Positions 25,375 through 33,835 of a stretch of DNA of 64,000 nt are shown here, one piece after another (positions within the stretch are counted from its first letter, which is position 1; each line of letters begins with the position of its first letter). The notes beneath the pieces were generated by a model that was not told the DNA's origin, made no database searches, and saw only the letters and a list, made by a program, of their open reading frames with translations. The position numbers were made by a program, and so were the translations under genes. This DNA is from Pseudomonas sp. A34-9 (GTDB taxonomy: Bacteria; Pseudomonadota; Gammaproteobacteria; Pseudomonadales; Pseudomonadaceae), in NCBI RefSeq assembly GCF_029543085.1, contig NZ_CP119967.1, positions 4,924,501 to 4,988,500 on the forward strand, in the 5' to 3' direction.

Positions 25375-25459
25375 CCCTGTAGGAGCTGCCGAAGGCTGCG
25401 ATCTTTTGATCTTGCTTCTAAAAGATCGCAGCCTCGTTCCACTCGACAGCTCCTACAGG
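25375..25459. repeat. REPIN, GTAGGAGCTGCCG family (right arm altered)
   Basis: CCCTGTAGGAGCTGCCGAAG is paired with AGCTCCTACAGG, but the right arm carries a CTCGTTCCACTCGAC replacement in its middle. The left GCTGCGATCTTTTGATC core is intact. Confidence 0.85.
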
Positions 25460-25470
25460 TCACTGTGGAG

Positions 25471-26790
25471 TCAGTTCAGTTGCAGGGTCTCATTGAACTG
25501 GCTGATCGCATCCACCACATGCCGGGAGCCCTGCTGAATCTCCAGAATCACCTCCCCCGCTTCATTCGCCAGTTCCACCCCAAGTCCGGTACGGCTCAGG
25601 CTTGATTGCATGCTCGACACCGCGCTCAGCGACAGGTCGTGGTTCTTGCGCACCACCTCGACAATCTCCAAAGTCGCCTGACTGGTTCGCGCCGCGAGGC
25701 TGCGCACTTCATCCGCCACCACTGCAAACCCCCGCCCGTGTTCACCGGCGCGCGCTGCTTCAATCGCAGCATTGAGTGCCAGCAGGTTGGTCTGGTCGGC
25801 AATCCCGCGAATGGTCTGGACGATGGTGCCGATGATGTCCGATTGTTTGCTCACCGCATCGATGCTGGCGGCGGCTTCGTTGAGGTCGCGGGAAATGTCC
25901 TGAATGATCTGCACGGTTTGCTGCACGACCTGCGAGCCCTTTTGCGCACAGGCGTCGTTTTGCACCGAGGTGCTGTGGGCCGACTCCGCGGCGTTCTGCA
26001 ACGTGGTCATCTGATAGGTGATATCACTGGCGAACTTGACCACTTTGTACAAGCGACCCTTGGCGTCGAACAGCGGGTTGTACGACGCTTCGAGGTAAAC
26101 CATTTGCCCCGACTTGTTCTTGCGCTCGAAACGGTGCGAGTGATATTCGCCACGATTGAGCGAGGCCCAGAAGGCCTTGTACTGCGCAGACTCGGCTTCG
26201 GCACGGTGGCAGAACAGGCTGTGATGATGGCCGACGATTTCGTTGAGCGAGTACTGCATGGTCTTGAGGAAGTTGTCGTTGGCGGCAATGACGTTGCCTT
26301 CCGGGGTGAATTCGATCACCGCCATGGAACGGCTGATCGCTGCCAACATGCTTTCTTCTTCATGTTCTTTATGCACCCGAGCGGTGATGTCGGCAGCCAC
26401 TTTGATCACACTTCTGACTTGCTTGTCCGGCCCATACACCGGCATGTAACTGGCTTCGAGCCAGACTTCCCTGCCGGCCTTGTTCAGGCGCAGAAACGTG
26501 CCGCTGATCGGCTCACCGCGAGCCAGGTCGCGCCACAACTTCGCGTATTCCTCGCTACGGTAAAAGGCCTCTTCACAAAACACCCGATGATGTTTGCCGC
26601 GCACTTCATCGGCGCTGTAGCCCATGGTCTTGCAGAAGTTATCGTTGGCATCGAGAACGATGCCGTCAGGGCTGAACTCGATCATTGCCATGGAACGGCT
26701 GATCGCAGCCAACTTGGCGTTGGCCTCGGTCAGGGCGCAGCTGAAGCGCTCGATTTCCTGCAGGTCAGCCTTGTGATGTAGGTTGAACAT
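25471..26790 (-). CDS. bdlA: Soluble double-PAS chemoreceptor-like sensor (BdlA-like)
   Basis: A 439-residue cytoplasmic protein without membrane helices. PAS domain 1 spans ~25-135 ([20 protein letters not shown]) and PAS domain 2 ~147-255 ([20 protein letters not shown]). A short methyl-accepting domain follows (~275-439) with the signalling tip [20 protein letters not shown]. This is the layout and size of P. aeruginosa BdlA, which couples nutrient or redox cues to biofilm dispersion; Aer-like energy sensing is an alternative. The start has GGAAGG nine bases upstream. A 570-bp gap precedes it. It is a single-gene unit. Confidence 0.82.
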   Translation of the reverse strand: MFNLHHKADLQEIERFSCALTEANAKLAAISRSMAMIEFSPDGIVLDANDNFCKTMGYSADEVRGKHHRVFCEEAFYRSEEYAKLWRDLARGEPISGTFLRLNKAGREVWLEASYMPVYGPDKQVRSVIKVAADITARVHKEHEEESMLAAISRSMAVIEFTPEGNVIAANDNFLKTMQYSLNEIVGHHHSLFCHRAEAESAQYKAFWASLNRGEYHSHRFERKNKSGQMVYLEASYNPLFDAKGRLYKVVKFASDITYQMTTLQNAAESAHSTSVQNDACAQKGSQVVQQTVQIIQDISRDLNEAAASIDAVSKQSDIIGTIVQTIRGIADQTNLLALNAAIEAARAGEHGRGFAVVADEVRSLAARTSQATLEIVEVVRKNHDLSLSAVSSMQSSLSRTGLGVELANEAGEVILEIQQGSRHVVDAISQFNETLQLN

Positions 26791-27246
26791 GGTTGTATCA
26801 CCTTCCGCGCGGACTTTTGATTTGATGAAAGTTCAGTTCTTTCAAGATCCACCACTACGTTCCACAGAACAGGCACACGCATTCCTCCACGGGAGGAAGT
26901 TGTCAGGTGATAAATGATGATCAATCGGAGAGTCCATGCAGCGACGCTCTAATCAAGACATCCTTCTCTTGATAGCCCGCACGCGGGCCAGCCCTAACGT
27001 GTTGAAGAACTTCCATTTAAGTGACGCTCCTTGTTGGTTCAGTGTCGGTGCCTCGGGTTGCGCACTCTGGCAGCATGAATTCACGGACCAACCCTGCGTT
27101 TCATCCATGTTTTGACATGACGGTCGACATAGTTAGTTACGGGAAGCATAGCCAGCGGCAGGCCTTGCGCAAGGCCACTAGTCGGCCAGTATCTGGCACT
27201 TTTTGCACAAGAAACGGTTCAGCGCGGGGCGTTGTATCGGGGGATG
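26791..27246. other. Long intergenic region without a recognisable gene
   Basis: It holds the promoter of the BdlA-like gene and, beyond that, no coding frame I can support: short open frames lack ribosome sites and biased codons. A 7-bp perfect inverted repeat (TTCCTCC / GGAGGAA, 26882-26898) lies in the BdlA-like leader region. GCCCGCACGCGGGC (near 26978) is a small palindrome. No tRNA is seen. Confidence 0.6.
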
Positions 27247-27328
27247 GCCATCGCGAGCAGGCTCACTCCTGCATTTGACCTGCGATGTTCACACGATCAA
27301 ATGCAGGAGTGAGCCTGCTCGCGATAGC
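27247..27328. repeat. REPIN, reversed orientation
   Basis: GCCATCGCGAGCAGGCTCAC and GTGAGCCTGCTCGCGATAGC are inverted, with the CTCCTGCATTTGA / TCAAATGCAGGAG ends pointing inwards. This is the opposite layout to most copies of this family in the window. Confidence 0.88.
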
Positions 27329-27363
27329 AATAGTCGTCGCACTACCAAAACATCAGGAAAAAT

Positions 27364-28377
27364 CTACAAACCTGCACTCACCTTGGCCGCCACCTCCCCC
27401 GGCACCCAAGGCTTCCAGACCTGCGGCTGATCACGCAAAAACGCCTCTGCCACCAACCTCGGCTGCAAACGTTTTTCACTCATGCCAGCCAATGTCTGGT
27501 TCAACAGATCAATCGGCAGATCGACCTTTTCAAAGAACGTCACCAGCTCCGGATACTGCGCCTTGAACGGCGCTGATACGCCAATGGCCAGGCTCGCCGG
27601 CATCGAGCGGGTGCCCCTAGGGTTCGGGTTGTTGGCATCGGCCAGGGTCTTCCAGGCTTCGGCATCGAACGGCGGCTCATCCAGTTTGACCAGTTTGAAT
27701 CGGCCAAGCAGCGGCGTCGGTGACCAGTAGTAGAACAACACCGGTTTACCGCGTTTGATCGACGACGCCACCTCGGCATCCAGCGCGGCGCCGGAACCGG
27801 TGCGGAAGTTGACGAAGCTGTCATTTAGCGCATAAGCCTTGAGCTTCTGACTGTTGACGATCTCCGAGGTCCAGCCGGTCGGACTATTGAGGAAACGCCC
27901 GCGCGACGGGTCTTCCGGGTCGCGGAACACGTCTTTGTAGCGCGGCAGGTCCGCCACTGATTTCAACTCCGGCGCCAACGCTTTGATCCCGCGCTCAGGG
28001 TCGCCCTTGATCACATACTCCGGCACCCACCAGCCTTCGGTAGCGCCTTTGACCGTGTCGCCCAAACCAAACACCTTGCCTTCGGCGGCCGCCTTGACCC
28101 ACGCCGGACTGCGCCCGGCCCACTCTTCGCCGATCACCTGAATATCGTTTTTCGCCAGCGCCGCCTCTAGGCTGACCGTGCTGCCCGGCAGTGTATCGGT
28201 TGGGTAGCCATAGCCTTTCTCAACGATCAGGCGCAGCACTTCGGTGATGAAACTGCCGCTCTCCCAGGTGATGTCGCCGAAGTGGATCGGCGCGGTTTTC
28301 TCCGTAGCCGAAACAGCGCCAACGCTCAGGCTCAGAGCCAGCAACGATGTGCCGAGCAGGGTTTTGATCGATCTCAT
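27364..28377 (-). CDS. Glycine-betaine/choline-type ABC substrate-binding protein
   Basis: A 337-residue periplasmic protein with a Sec signal peptide (MRSIKTLLGTSLLALSLSVG, cleavage near A-T/A-E). It is an OpuAC-type domain: THE segments HFGDITWESGSFITEVLRLI, then IQVIGEEWAGRSPAW and VLFYYWSPTPLLGRF are typical, with aromatic residues for a quaternary ammonium ligand. No permease or ATPase gene is adjacent, so it is an orphan binding protein that must share a transporter. Its ATG overlaps the stop of the upstream sigma-factor gene (ATGA), indicating coupled expression, which is unusual for such a protein. Confidence 0.88.
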   Translation of the reverse strand: MRSIKTLLGTSLLALSLSVGAVSATEKTAPIHFGDITWESGSFITEVLRLIVEKGYGYPTDTLPGSTVSLEAALAKNDIQVIGEEWAGRSPAWVKAAAEGKVFGLGDTVKGATEGWWVPEYVIKGDPERGIKALAPELKSVADLPRYKDVFRDPEDPSRGRFLNSPTGWTSEIVNSQKLKAYALNDSFVNFRTGSGAALDAEVASSIKRGKPVLFYYWSPTPLLGRFKLVKLDEPPFDAEAWKTLADANNPNPRGTRSMPASLAIGVSAPFKAQYPELVTFFEKVDLPIDLLNQTLAGMSEKRLQPRLVAEAFLRDQPQVWKPWVPGEVAAKVSAGL

Positions 28378-28901
28378 GCAGACCTCTTGTTTTCCAGAAA
28401 TTGGTTGGCGCTGTGGCGATCGCACAGCGCTTGGGAACGGCTCATGTACACGCTGACCGAACGCTGGGAGATGCCCAGTTCACTGGCGATCTGCGGGTAG
28501 GTGAGGCCGTCGATGCGGGCGAGCAGAAACGTCGCGCGGACTTTGCCGGGCAAGCGCTGCAAGCTGTGATCGATGCGGTTGAGGGTTTGCGACAGCGTTA
28601 CGAGGTCTTCAGGCGAAATGGCGTAATCGACATCGATGTGCTGGCGATGGTGACGCTCCAGATCACCGCGTCGCCAGCGCTGATAAAGCAGGCGTTGGGC
28701 AATGGTCGTCAGCAAGGCGCGGGGTTCGCGGATGGCTCTCAGCGCTGGGGCTTCGAGCAATTGAGCGAAGGTTTCGGCGGCGATGTCTTCGCTGCTGGCC
28801 GCGTCATGCAGATGACGGCGCAGATAAGCACAGAGCCAGCGATAGTGGGCGCGAAACAAGTCGTCCACGGTTTTGCGATGGGAAATTTCGGCGCCGGACA
28901 T
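28374..28901 (-). CDS. FecI-like ECF sigma factor without a partner FecR
   Basis: A 175-residue ECF sigma factor. Region 2 is near residues 14-80 (DDLFRAHYRWLCAYLRRHLH, then SSEDIAAETFAQLLEAP). Region 4 is near 115-165 (LPGKVRATFLLARIDGLTYP, then IASELGISQRSVSVYMSRS). The sequence is of the iron-starvation FecI type, but no fecR-like anti-sigma gene or TonB receptor gene follows. Instead its stop codon overlaps the start of the betaine-type binding protein gene by 4 bases. The ATG at 28901 is fixed by AAGGAG upstream. No Fur box is evident upstream. Confidence 0.88.
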   Translation of the reverse strand: MSGAEISHRKTVDDLFRAHYRWLCAYLRRHLHDAASSEDIAAETFAQLLEAPALRAIREPRALLTTIAQRLLYQRWRRGDLERHHRQHIDVDYAISPEDLVTLSQTLNRIDHSLQRLPGKVRATFLLARIDGLTYPQIASELGISQRSVSVYMSRSQALCDRHSANQFLENKRSA

Positions 28902-29020
28902 AGGGGCTCCTTGATGAGGGGTCGCTGAATGTCCGGTGTTCCGGTGGCGCGATCGTAGCAAGGCGCCTTATGCATTAATAATATTTAAATCTTATTCTTA
29001 TATTTCTTTTTGGAATTTAA

Positions 29021-29106
29021 GATCAAAAGATCGCAGCCTTCGGCAGCTCCTACAGGTTGAATGCATTGCCCCCAATGTAGGAGCTGCCGAAGGCTGCGAT
29101 CTTTTA
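29021..29106. repeat. REP pair, outward-facing, GTAGGAGCTGCCG family
   Basis: GATCGCAGCCTTCGGCAGCTC lies on the left and GGAGCTGCCGAAGGCTGCGATC on the right, so the units diverge instead of converging. The right end runs into the stop codon of the PhnD-like gene. Confidence 0.9.
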
Positions 29107-29895
29107 GCGCAAGCGGCTGTAGCCGATTTCTTCAGCCTCACGCTGATAATCGAGCAGGATCTGATAATCGCTCTCGCTGGCCGCAAGCACCTCAGGCAAT
29201 CCCAAGGTCTGCACCACATCAGGGAGTTCACCCAACGCCTGATTCATCACCTGGCGCAATGTCTCAACCTGCTCATCCGAAGCACTGGCGACCGTAATGA
29301 ACGGCAGGGTCGGACTGAACGCGCTGCGCGCGACCACCCGCAAGGCGCAGACTTCTTCAGGTACATGCCGGGCGAGGTAGGCGTAGGTGACGCTATCGAT
29401 AGCGGCCAGATCAGCAAGGTTTTCGCGCAACCAACGCAGGCTCTCGCGATGGCCGCCGCTGATGCCGACCGAAGCGAAGAACTGCCCGTTTTGCTGCAAC
29501 GGCGCCAGACGCTGACGCAGCAGGTTCATGCCACTGTTGGAGTCTTCGCTGTTGATCACCCCACGACTGTTGTGAAAGTCCGCCAGCGTTTTGCGTGAGT
29601 CATCAGCGCGGCCGAGAATCAGGCTGCAATGGTTGCCGGCGCTGGCATCGGGGAGTTCGTAGCGTGGACGGCCGACGATCCGCACCTGGCCGCGCAAGGC
29701 GGTCATCAACGGGTAGCCGCAAGTTTGTGTGAGCAGTAGATCGGGGGAAAGCCAGAGTTCGGGCAGTGACAGGCCTTCTGCACTCAGGCGACTGTGGCCA
29801 AGTTGCTCAAGAATGCGCGCAATCCAGCGCTCATTGGCGGCGCGGATCGGCTCGGGGGCGACGTACATCAGGAGTTCGGTGTGGTGTCGGGTCAT
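29104..29895 (-). CDS. PhnD-like phosphate/phosphonate binding-protein homologue without signal peptide
   Basis: A 263-residue protein of the PhnD/PtxB-like periplasmic-binding superfamily. It has the segments LLLTQTCGYPLMTALRGQVR, then GVINSEDSNSGMNLLRQRL and GGHRESLRWLRENLADLAAI, which correspond to the ligand-binding SxxSG..GH region. The N-terminus (MTRHHTELLMYVAPEPIRAA) shows no signal peptide or lipobox, so it is probably cytoplasmic or its true start differs. The GGGGGAAA ribosome site supports the start used. No transporter genes are adjacent. Its ligand and role are unknown. Confidence 0.8.
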   Translation of the reverse strand: MTRHHTELLMYVAPEPIRAANERWIARILEQLGHSRLSAEGLSLPELWLSPDLLLTQTCGYPLMTALRGQVRIVGRPRYELPDASAGNHCSLILGRADDSRKTLADFHNSRGVINSEDSNSGMNLLRQRLAPLQQNGQFFASVGISGGHRESLRWLRENLADLAAIDSVTYAYLARHVPEEVCALRVVARSAFSPTLPFITVASASDEQVETLRQVMNQALGELPDVVQTLGLPEVLAASESDYQILLDYQREAEEIGYSRLR

Positions 29896-29924
29896 ACATT
29901 TCCCCCCGGGCTACACATATCCAA

Positions 29925-30013
29925 TGTAGGAGTGAGCCTGCTCGCGATGGCGGTGTATCAATGACATCTTCGCTGCCTGACACACCGCTATCGCGAGCAG
30001 GCTCACTCCTACA
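29925..30013. repeat. REPIN, GTAGGAGTGAGCCTGCTCGCGA variant
   Basis: TGTAGGAGTGAGCCTGCTCG and CGAGCAGGCTCACTCCTACA are inverted around ~45 bases, between the desaturase and PhnD-like genes. Confidence 0.9.
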
Positions 30014-30034
30014 GGGTATTTTTGTGTTCTTGGG

Positions 30035-30976
30035 TTAATGATAAGGATGCTCGGGACTGTCGATCGGCTTGAAGCCGTTGCGCCGCCAGAACTCGCCATA
30101 CCCTTGCACCAGAAACCCGCCACTGCGCGCGATCCATTGCTCGCGATGCATCCGGTAAACCGTCGGCAAGTCGTACCACGAAAGCTTCGGCAAGTCGTGA
30201 TGCACCAGATGGAAATTCAGATTGAGAAACAACCAGCGCCATGGCCAACCGGCCTCATTGAGCACCGTGCGTTGTTCCGGTTGCGCGTGCGGGCGATGTT
30301 CGTAGTAGGAGCGAATCATCGCGATCGACAGCGCCGGCACGCTGATCAGCAGCAGGTAATGCCAGACCGGCAGCACGCTGACACGGGCGACAAACCACAG
30401 CATCAATAATGTAAACGCACCATGAGTCAACCACATCAGCCAGGCCTGGCGCTCGCCGTTTTTAAGCCGCAGCAACTCTTCTTTGGCCAACGCTATCAGC
30501 GCCAGCGGGGCGCCAATCAGGAAGCGGCCGAGCACGGTTTTGTTCAACCAATGCAAGCTGCGCTCGAACAGGGAACGGCCCTGCCAGCCAACGCGGGTCA
30601 GATAGCGGCTTTCCGGATCGACGCCGGGCACGGTGAGATCCTCATCACGGTGATGCAGCAAATGGCTGTCGCGATACAGCGTGTACGGATACCACACTGC
30701 GAATGGCGCATAGCCGAGGATTTTGTTGAGCACGTTCCAGCGCGTCGGGTGCCCGTGCAGCAACTCGTGCTGCACCGACAGCCACAACACCAGCAGCGGG
30801 ATCAGTAACAGCGTGCTCAAGGCACGGCCCAGCCAATCACTATTGAGAACAATGGCAAACCAGGCGCCGTAGACGCCGATCAGCAACAGCCAGGTCGGCC
30901 ATTCCGTGCGGGCGGTAAAGCGTTGGCGCAGGGTTTCGATCTGCTGACGATGGGCGGCGTCGAAGTAATGGGACAT
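30035..30976 (-). CDS. Membrane fatty acid desaturase family protein
   Basis: A 313-residue membrane di-iron desaturase. The three histidine boxes are present: HELLHGHPTRW (box 1), HLLHHRDEDL (box 2) and HLVHHDLPKL (box 3), with hydrophobic segments between them. The family inserts double bonds or hydroxyl groups into acyl chains or related lipids. Which position is modified cannot be read from the sequence. The start at 30976 (MSHYFDAAHRQQ) is the first one that gives a normal N-terminus; an extension to 31027 looks unlikely. It is a stand-alone gene. Confidence 0.88.
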   Translation of the reverse strand: MSHYFDAAHRQQIETLRQRFTARTEWPTWLLLIGVYGAWFAIVLNSDWLGRALSTLLLIPLLVLWLSVQHELLHGHPTRWNVLNKILGYAPFAVWYPYTLYRDSHLLHHRDEDLTVPGVDPESRYLTRVGWQGRSLFERSLHWLNKTVLGRFLIGAPLALIALAKEELLRLKNGERQAWLMWLTHGAFTLLMLWFVARVSVLPVWHYLLLISVPALSIAMIRSYYEHRPHAQPEQRTVLNEAGWPWRWLFLNLNFHLVHHDLPKLSWYDLPTVYRMHREQWIARSGGFLVQGYGEFWRRNGFKPIDSPEHPYH

Positions 30977-31055
30977 GGCATTGCTCGGAACGGGATTCTT
31001 CCCCTTCTGTGCAACGACGACGCGCAATCTTGCAGATTATTTCCAGGTAAAGGCA

Positions 31056-31076
31056 GGAGCCCGAGAACCGGGCTCC
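31056..31076 (-). terminator. Probable terminator stem-loop of the small basic protein gene
   Basis: GGAGCCCG and CGGGCTCC pair around a 4-base loop, about 13 bases past the stop of the 36-residue gene on the minus strand. A weak T stretch follows. Confidence 0.55.
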
Positions 31077-31088
31077 GGAGAGGCCTGA

Positions 31089-31199
31089 TCAGTGACCGAA
31101 GATGTCGACCTTTTTGGCTTTCTTCTCTGCGCGCTTTTCAATCGCGGTCTTGGCCGGTTTCTTCTTCGCGGCTTTCTTTGAATCCATACCTTTGGACAT
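31089..31199 (-). CDS. Small lysine-rich protein (36 aa)
   Basis: A 36-residue frame starting MSKGMDSKKAAKKKPAKTAI and ending KKVDIFGH. About one third of residues are lysine, mostly in AAKKK- and EKKAKK-type clusters. The ribosome site GGAG is 9 bases before the ATG, and a G+C stem-loop follows the stop. Codon use looks like that of its neighbours. A charged peptide of this kind could bind nucleic acid or ribosomes, but no family function is known to me. It lies upstream of the desaturase gene on the same strand with ~110 bp between them. Confidence 0.72.
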   Translation of the reverse strand: MSKGMDSKKAAKKKPAKTAIEKRAEKKAKKVDIFGH

Positions 31200-31300
31200 G
31201 ATGGGTACTCCACTCACAGGGATGTAGGCTCAGGTATACACCTATCCTGTTGCGCGCGTTCTTTTATAATCGCCGCTTTCAGCGCCGACAGTCCGATCCC

Positions 31301-31708
31301 ATGCCCGACACCCAATACAGCCTGCTCGACGAGTCGTTATGGCCGTTGATGAACAAGTTTTACCGCAGCCACCAGTCCTCGATGAAAGCGGTTCGCGATG
31401 CGCAATTGTGGGTCGCGCGGCGGGGCGAGATTGTGGGCGCGTTGTGCTTGCGGCCAGTGTCCGGCGGGCAATGGTTGACCGGGCTGTTTGTTGATCCCGG
31501 GTGTCGTGAACAGGGCGTTGCCGCGCAGCTGATCGCGGCGGCGGTGCAGGATGTGAGTGAGCCGGTGTGGCTGTTCTGCCATCCGGATTTGCGCGAGTTT
31601 TATGAGCGGCGCGGGTTCACGTTCGACCCGGCACTGCCCCAGGCGATGGCCGAGCGGTTGAGCCGGTATGCGCGGAGCAAGCCGATGATTGCGATGGGGC
31701 TTGTTTAA
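31301..31708 (+). CDS. GNAT-family N-acetyltransferase
   Basis: A 135-residue small GNAT protein. The acetyl-CoA loop appears as VDPGCREQGVAAQLIAAAV (R/Q-x-x-G-x-A) and the late segment as DLREFYERRGFTFD. The start at 31301 (MPDTQYSLLDESLW) is preferred because the homologous part begins there, though the ribosome site is poor and the frame extends to 31250. The substrate is unknown. It is divergent from the small basic gene and converges on peptide deformylase through a REP pair. Confidence 0.83.
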   Translation: MPDTQYSLLDESLWPLMNKFYRSHQSSMKAVRDAQLWVARRGEIVGALCLRPVSGGQWLTGLFVDPGCREQGVAAQLIAAAVQDVSEPVWLFCHPDLREFYERRGFTFDPALPQAMAERLSRYARSKPMIAMGLV

Positions 31709-31709
31709 A

Positions 31710-31791
31710 GATCAAAAGATCGCAGCCTTCGGCAGCTCCTACATCGATCCCTGTAGGAGCTGCCGAAGGCTGCGATCTCCTGATTTTGATC
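31710..31791. repeat. REP pair, outward-facing, GTAGGAGCTGCCG family
   Basis: GATCGCAGCCTTCGGCAGCTC and GGAGCTGCCGAAGGCTGCGATC face outwards, as at 29.0 kb. The right end overlaps the stop codon of def. Confidence 0.9.
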
Positions 31792-32329
31792 AATCGTCGG
31801 CGCTTGGATCAAGATCCGGAAACATCACTTCGGTAAAACCGAACTTGCTGAAGTCGGTGATGCGCGACGGGTACAACCGGCCGATCAGGTGATCGCATTC
31901 GTGCTGCACAACCCGTGCGTGGAAACCCGCAGCGATGCGCACAATCGGTTCACCCTTCGGATCAAACCCTTCGTAGCGAATCTGCTGATAACGATCCACC
32001 GCACCGCGTAAACCCGGCACCGACAGACAGCCTTCAAAGCCCTCTTCCGTCAGCGGACTCAACGGTGTGATCAGCGGGTTGATCAGGATCGTCTGCGGCA
32101 CCGCTTCAGCGTCCGGGTAACGTTCGCTGTGTTCGAAACCAAAGATCACCAATTGCAGATCGACACCAATCTGCGGCGCAGCCAGGCCGACACCACCGAC
32201 ACTTTCCATGGTCTGGAACATATCGTCGATCAATTGCCACAGCTCAGGGCTGTCGAACATTTCGGCCGGCACGGGCGGGGCGATGCGCAGCAGGCGCTCG
32301 TCGCCCATTTTCAGAATTTCACGAATCAT
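31790..32329 (-). CDS. def: Peptide deformylase
   Basis: A 179-residue metallohydrolase that removes the formyl group from the N-terminal methionine of new proteins. All three motifs are intact: GVGLAAPQ at residues 46-53, EGCLS at 99-103 (Cys101 metal ligand) and QHECDH at 142-147 (two His ligands and the catalytic Glu). Its solitary position, away from fmt and the topA/dprA region, suggests a second deformylase copy rather than the fmt-linked one, but that is inferred from context. The start follows the BrkB gene stop by 2 bases on the same strand, so the two are probably co-transcribed. Confidence 0.95.
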   Translation of the reverse strand: MIREILKMGDERLLRIAPPVPAEMFDSPELWQLIDDMFQTMESVGGVGLAAPQIGVDLQLVIFGFEHSERYPDAEAVPQTILINPLITPLSPLTEEGFEGCLSVPGLRGAVDRYQQIRYEGFDPKGEPIVRIAAGFHARVVQHECDHLIGRLYPSRITDFSKFGFTEVMFPDLDPSADD

Positions 32330-32331
32330 GA

Positions 32332-33282
32332 TCAGACTTCGTCAGTGTCCGGCTTGAGCGAATGATCGCGGCCCAGGCCCGAGACGTGTTGTTTGGGATG
32401 TTCATCGAGTTCGCCGGGGACTTTCTCGCCCTCGTCTTTGCCTTCGCTGGACATATGCTCGATCACCGCGTTCATCTCGGCGCCGAGCAACAGCACTGCG
32501 GCGGAAATGTAGAAGTACAGCAACAGCACGATGATCGCCCCGATGCTGCCATACATTGCGTTGTAGTTGGCGAAGGTTTTCACGTAGAACGCGAAACCCA
32601 ACGAAGCGATGATCCACACCACCACCGCCAATACCGAGCCGGGTGTGATGAAGCGGAATTCCTGTTTGACGTCCGGCATCACGTAGTAAATCAGTGCCAC
32701 GGCCACCATCATCAGGATCACGATCACCGGCCAGCGCGCGATGGTCCATACGGTGACGATGACCTCCTCCAGCCCGACCTGCGCGGCGATCCAGCCCATC
32801 ACCTGCGGCCCGAGCACCATCAATGCGGCAGCCACCAGCAGCATGCCGGCAATGCCGACGGTGTAGAAAATCGACAATGGGAAACGCTTCCAGACCGGTC
32901 GCCCTTCGACCACGTCGTACGCCGCGTTCATCGCACTCATCATCAAGCGCACACCGGCGGATGCGGTATACAGGGCAATGACAATACCGACCGAGAGCAA
33001 GCCACCCTTGGACTGCTGCAACTGATCGATCACCGGGTTGACCTGCTCCAGCGCCTGTGGCGGCAGGACCAGTTCCGATTGCAGGCGCAGCCAGGAGAAA
33101 AAGTCCGGCAGGTGCAGGAAACCGATCAGGGCGATCAGAAACAGAATGAACGGGAACAGCGAGAACAGCATCTGGTAGGCCAGTGCCGAGGCGTAGGTCG
33201 ACATCTCGTCGTCGACGAATTCAGTGACCGTGCGCACCATCACCCGGTGCAGGGGCAGACCTTTCATGTCCGGGAAAATCAT
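32332..33282 (-). CDS. YihY/BrkB-family inner membrane protein
   Basis: A 316-residue membrane protein with six main hydrophobic segments. It has the YihY/BrkB landmarks [20 protein letters not shown] near the N-terminus and [20 protein letters not shown] late in the protein. A charged C-terminal tail of ~45 residues follows. The family was once linked to tRNA processing and virulence; its real function is uncertain, possibly transport. The start at 33282 has AAGGAG at ideal spacing, so the in-frame ATG at 33303 is rejected. It probably forms an operon with def. Confidence 0.88.
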   Translation of the reverse strand: MIFPDMKGLPLHRVMVRTVTEFVDDEMSTYASALAYQMLFSLFPFILFLIALIGFLHLPDFFSWLRLQSELVLPPQALEQVNPVIDQLQQSKGGLLSVGIVIALYTASAGVRLMMSAMNAAYDVVEGRPVWKRFPLSIFYTVGIAGMLLVAAALMVLGPQVMGWIAAQVGLEEVIVTVWTIARWPVIVILMMVAVALIYYVMPDVKQEFRFITPGSVLAVVVWIIASLGFAFYVKTFANYNAMYGSIGAIIVLLLYFYISAAVLLLGAEMNAVIEHMSSEGKDEGEKVPGELDEHPKQHVSGLGRDHSLKPDTDEV

Positions 33283-33397
33283 TCGCGTCTCCTTTCGCCG
33301 CAATACAGGTTGAAGTCGTGGCGACTCAGGGGCCGTTTTTTACATCAAGGTAGCCTGTTTGGCGAACCTTGCCGGGTCTCAGCAGAATTTCGATACA

Positions 33398-33425
33398 AAA
33401 ACGGCCATCCTTGGATGGCCGTTCG
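33398..33425 (-). terminator. Terminator of csbD
   Basis: The 11-bp stem AACGGCCATCC / GGATGGCCGTT with a 2-base loop is followed on the minus strand by TTTTGT, about 20 bases past the CsbD stop codon. Confidence 0.85.
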
Positions 33426-33446
33426 TGTCTTTCGTTCAAGGCTGAA

Positions 33447-33638
33447 TTACGCCTTGTCGACGCCTTTCTTGATCGCGTCTTTGGCTTTGCCGACTGCTTG
33501 CTGGGCTTCGCCTTTTTTCTCTTGAACCTTGCCTTCGGCCTGCAGCTTGGTGTTGTCGGTGGCTTTACCGACGCCTTGCTTGACGTTGCCGACCGCTTCG
33601 TTGGCCATGCCTTTTACTTTATCGCCTGTGCTACTCAT
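33447..33638 (-). CDS. CsbD-family stress-response protein
   Basis: A 63-residue highly charged hydrophilic protein with the CsbD repeats GDKVKGMANEAVGNVKQGVG and KAEGKVQEKKGEAQQAVGKA-like segments. CsbD proteins are general-stress proteins of unknown biochemical activity, often RpoS- or sigma-B-dependent. The ribosome site (AAGGAGAAACACC) is strong, and a clear terminator follows the stop. It is monocistronic and divergent from the next hypothetical gene. Confidence 0.93.
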   Translation of the reverse strand: MSSTGDKVKGMANEAVGNVKQGVGKATDNTKLQAEGKVQEKKGEAQQAVGKAKDAIKKGVDKA

Positions 33639-33835
33639 GGTGTTTCTCCTTGGTGCAATTAGGGGGAAAAGTCAGTACGTAATGATTGACTGGTCGGGTT
33701 TGCGCCAAGTTTCATTTATTTTCAGCGGCTCATTTCGTCGCTGCGTGCAGGTTGGGCTTTATGTTTGCAGCCCAACCCACGAGAATGCCCACCATATGGG
33801 CGCCAAGCGCCAGGAACCGATCCCGCAGGAATGTT

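Noticed and set aside
26960..27010. A possible tRNA or small RNA around GCCCGCACGCGGGC
   Set aside because: There is only one short palindrome; no cloverleaf arms, CCA end or T run could be found.
27021..27278. An 85-codon frame in the gap upstream of the BdlA-like gene
   Set aside because: It has no ribosome site, unusual composition, and its end runs into a REPIN.
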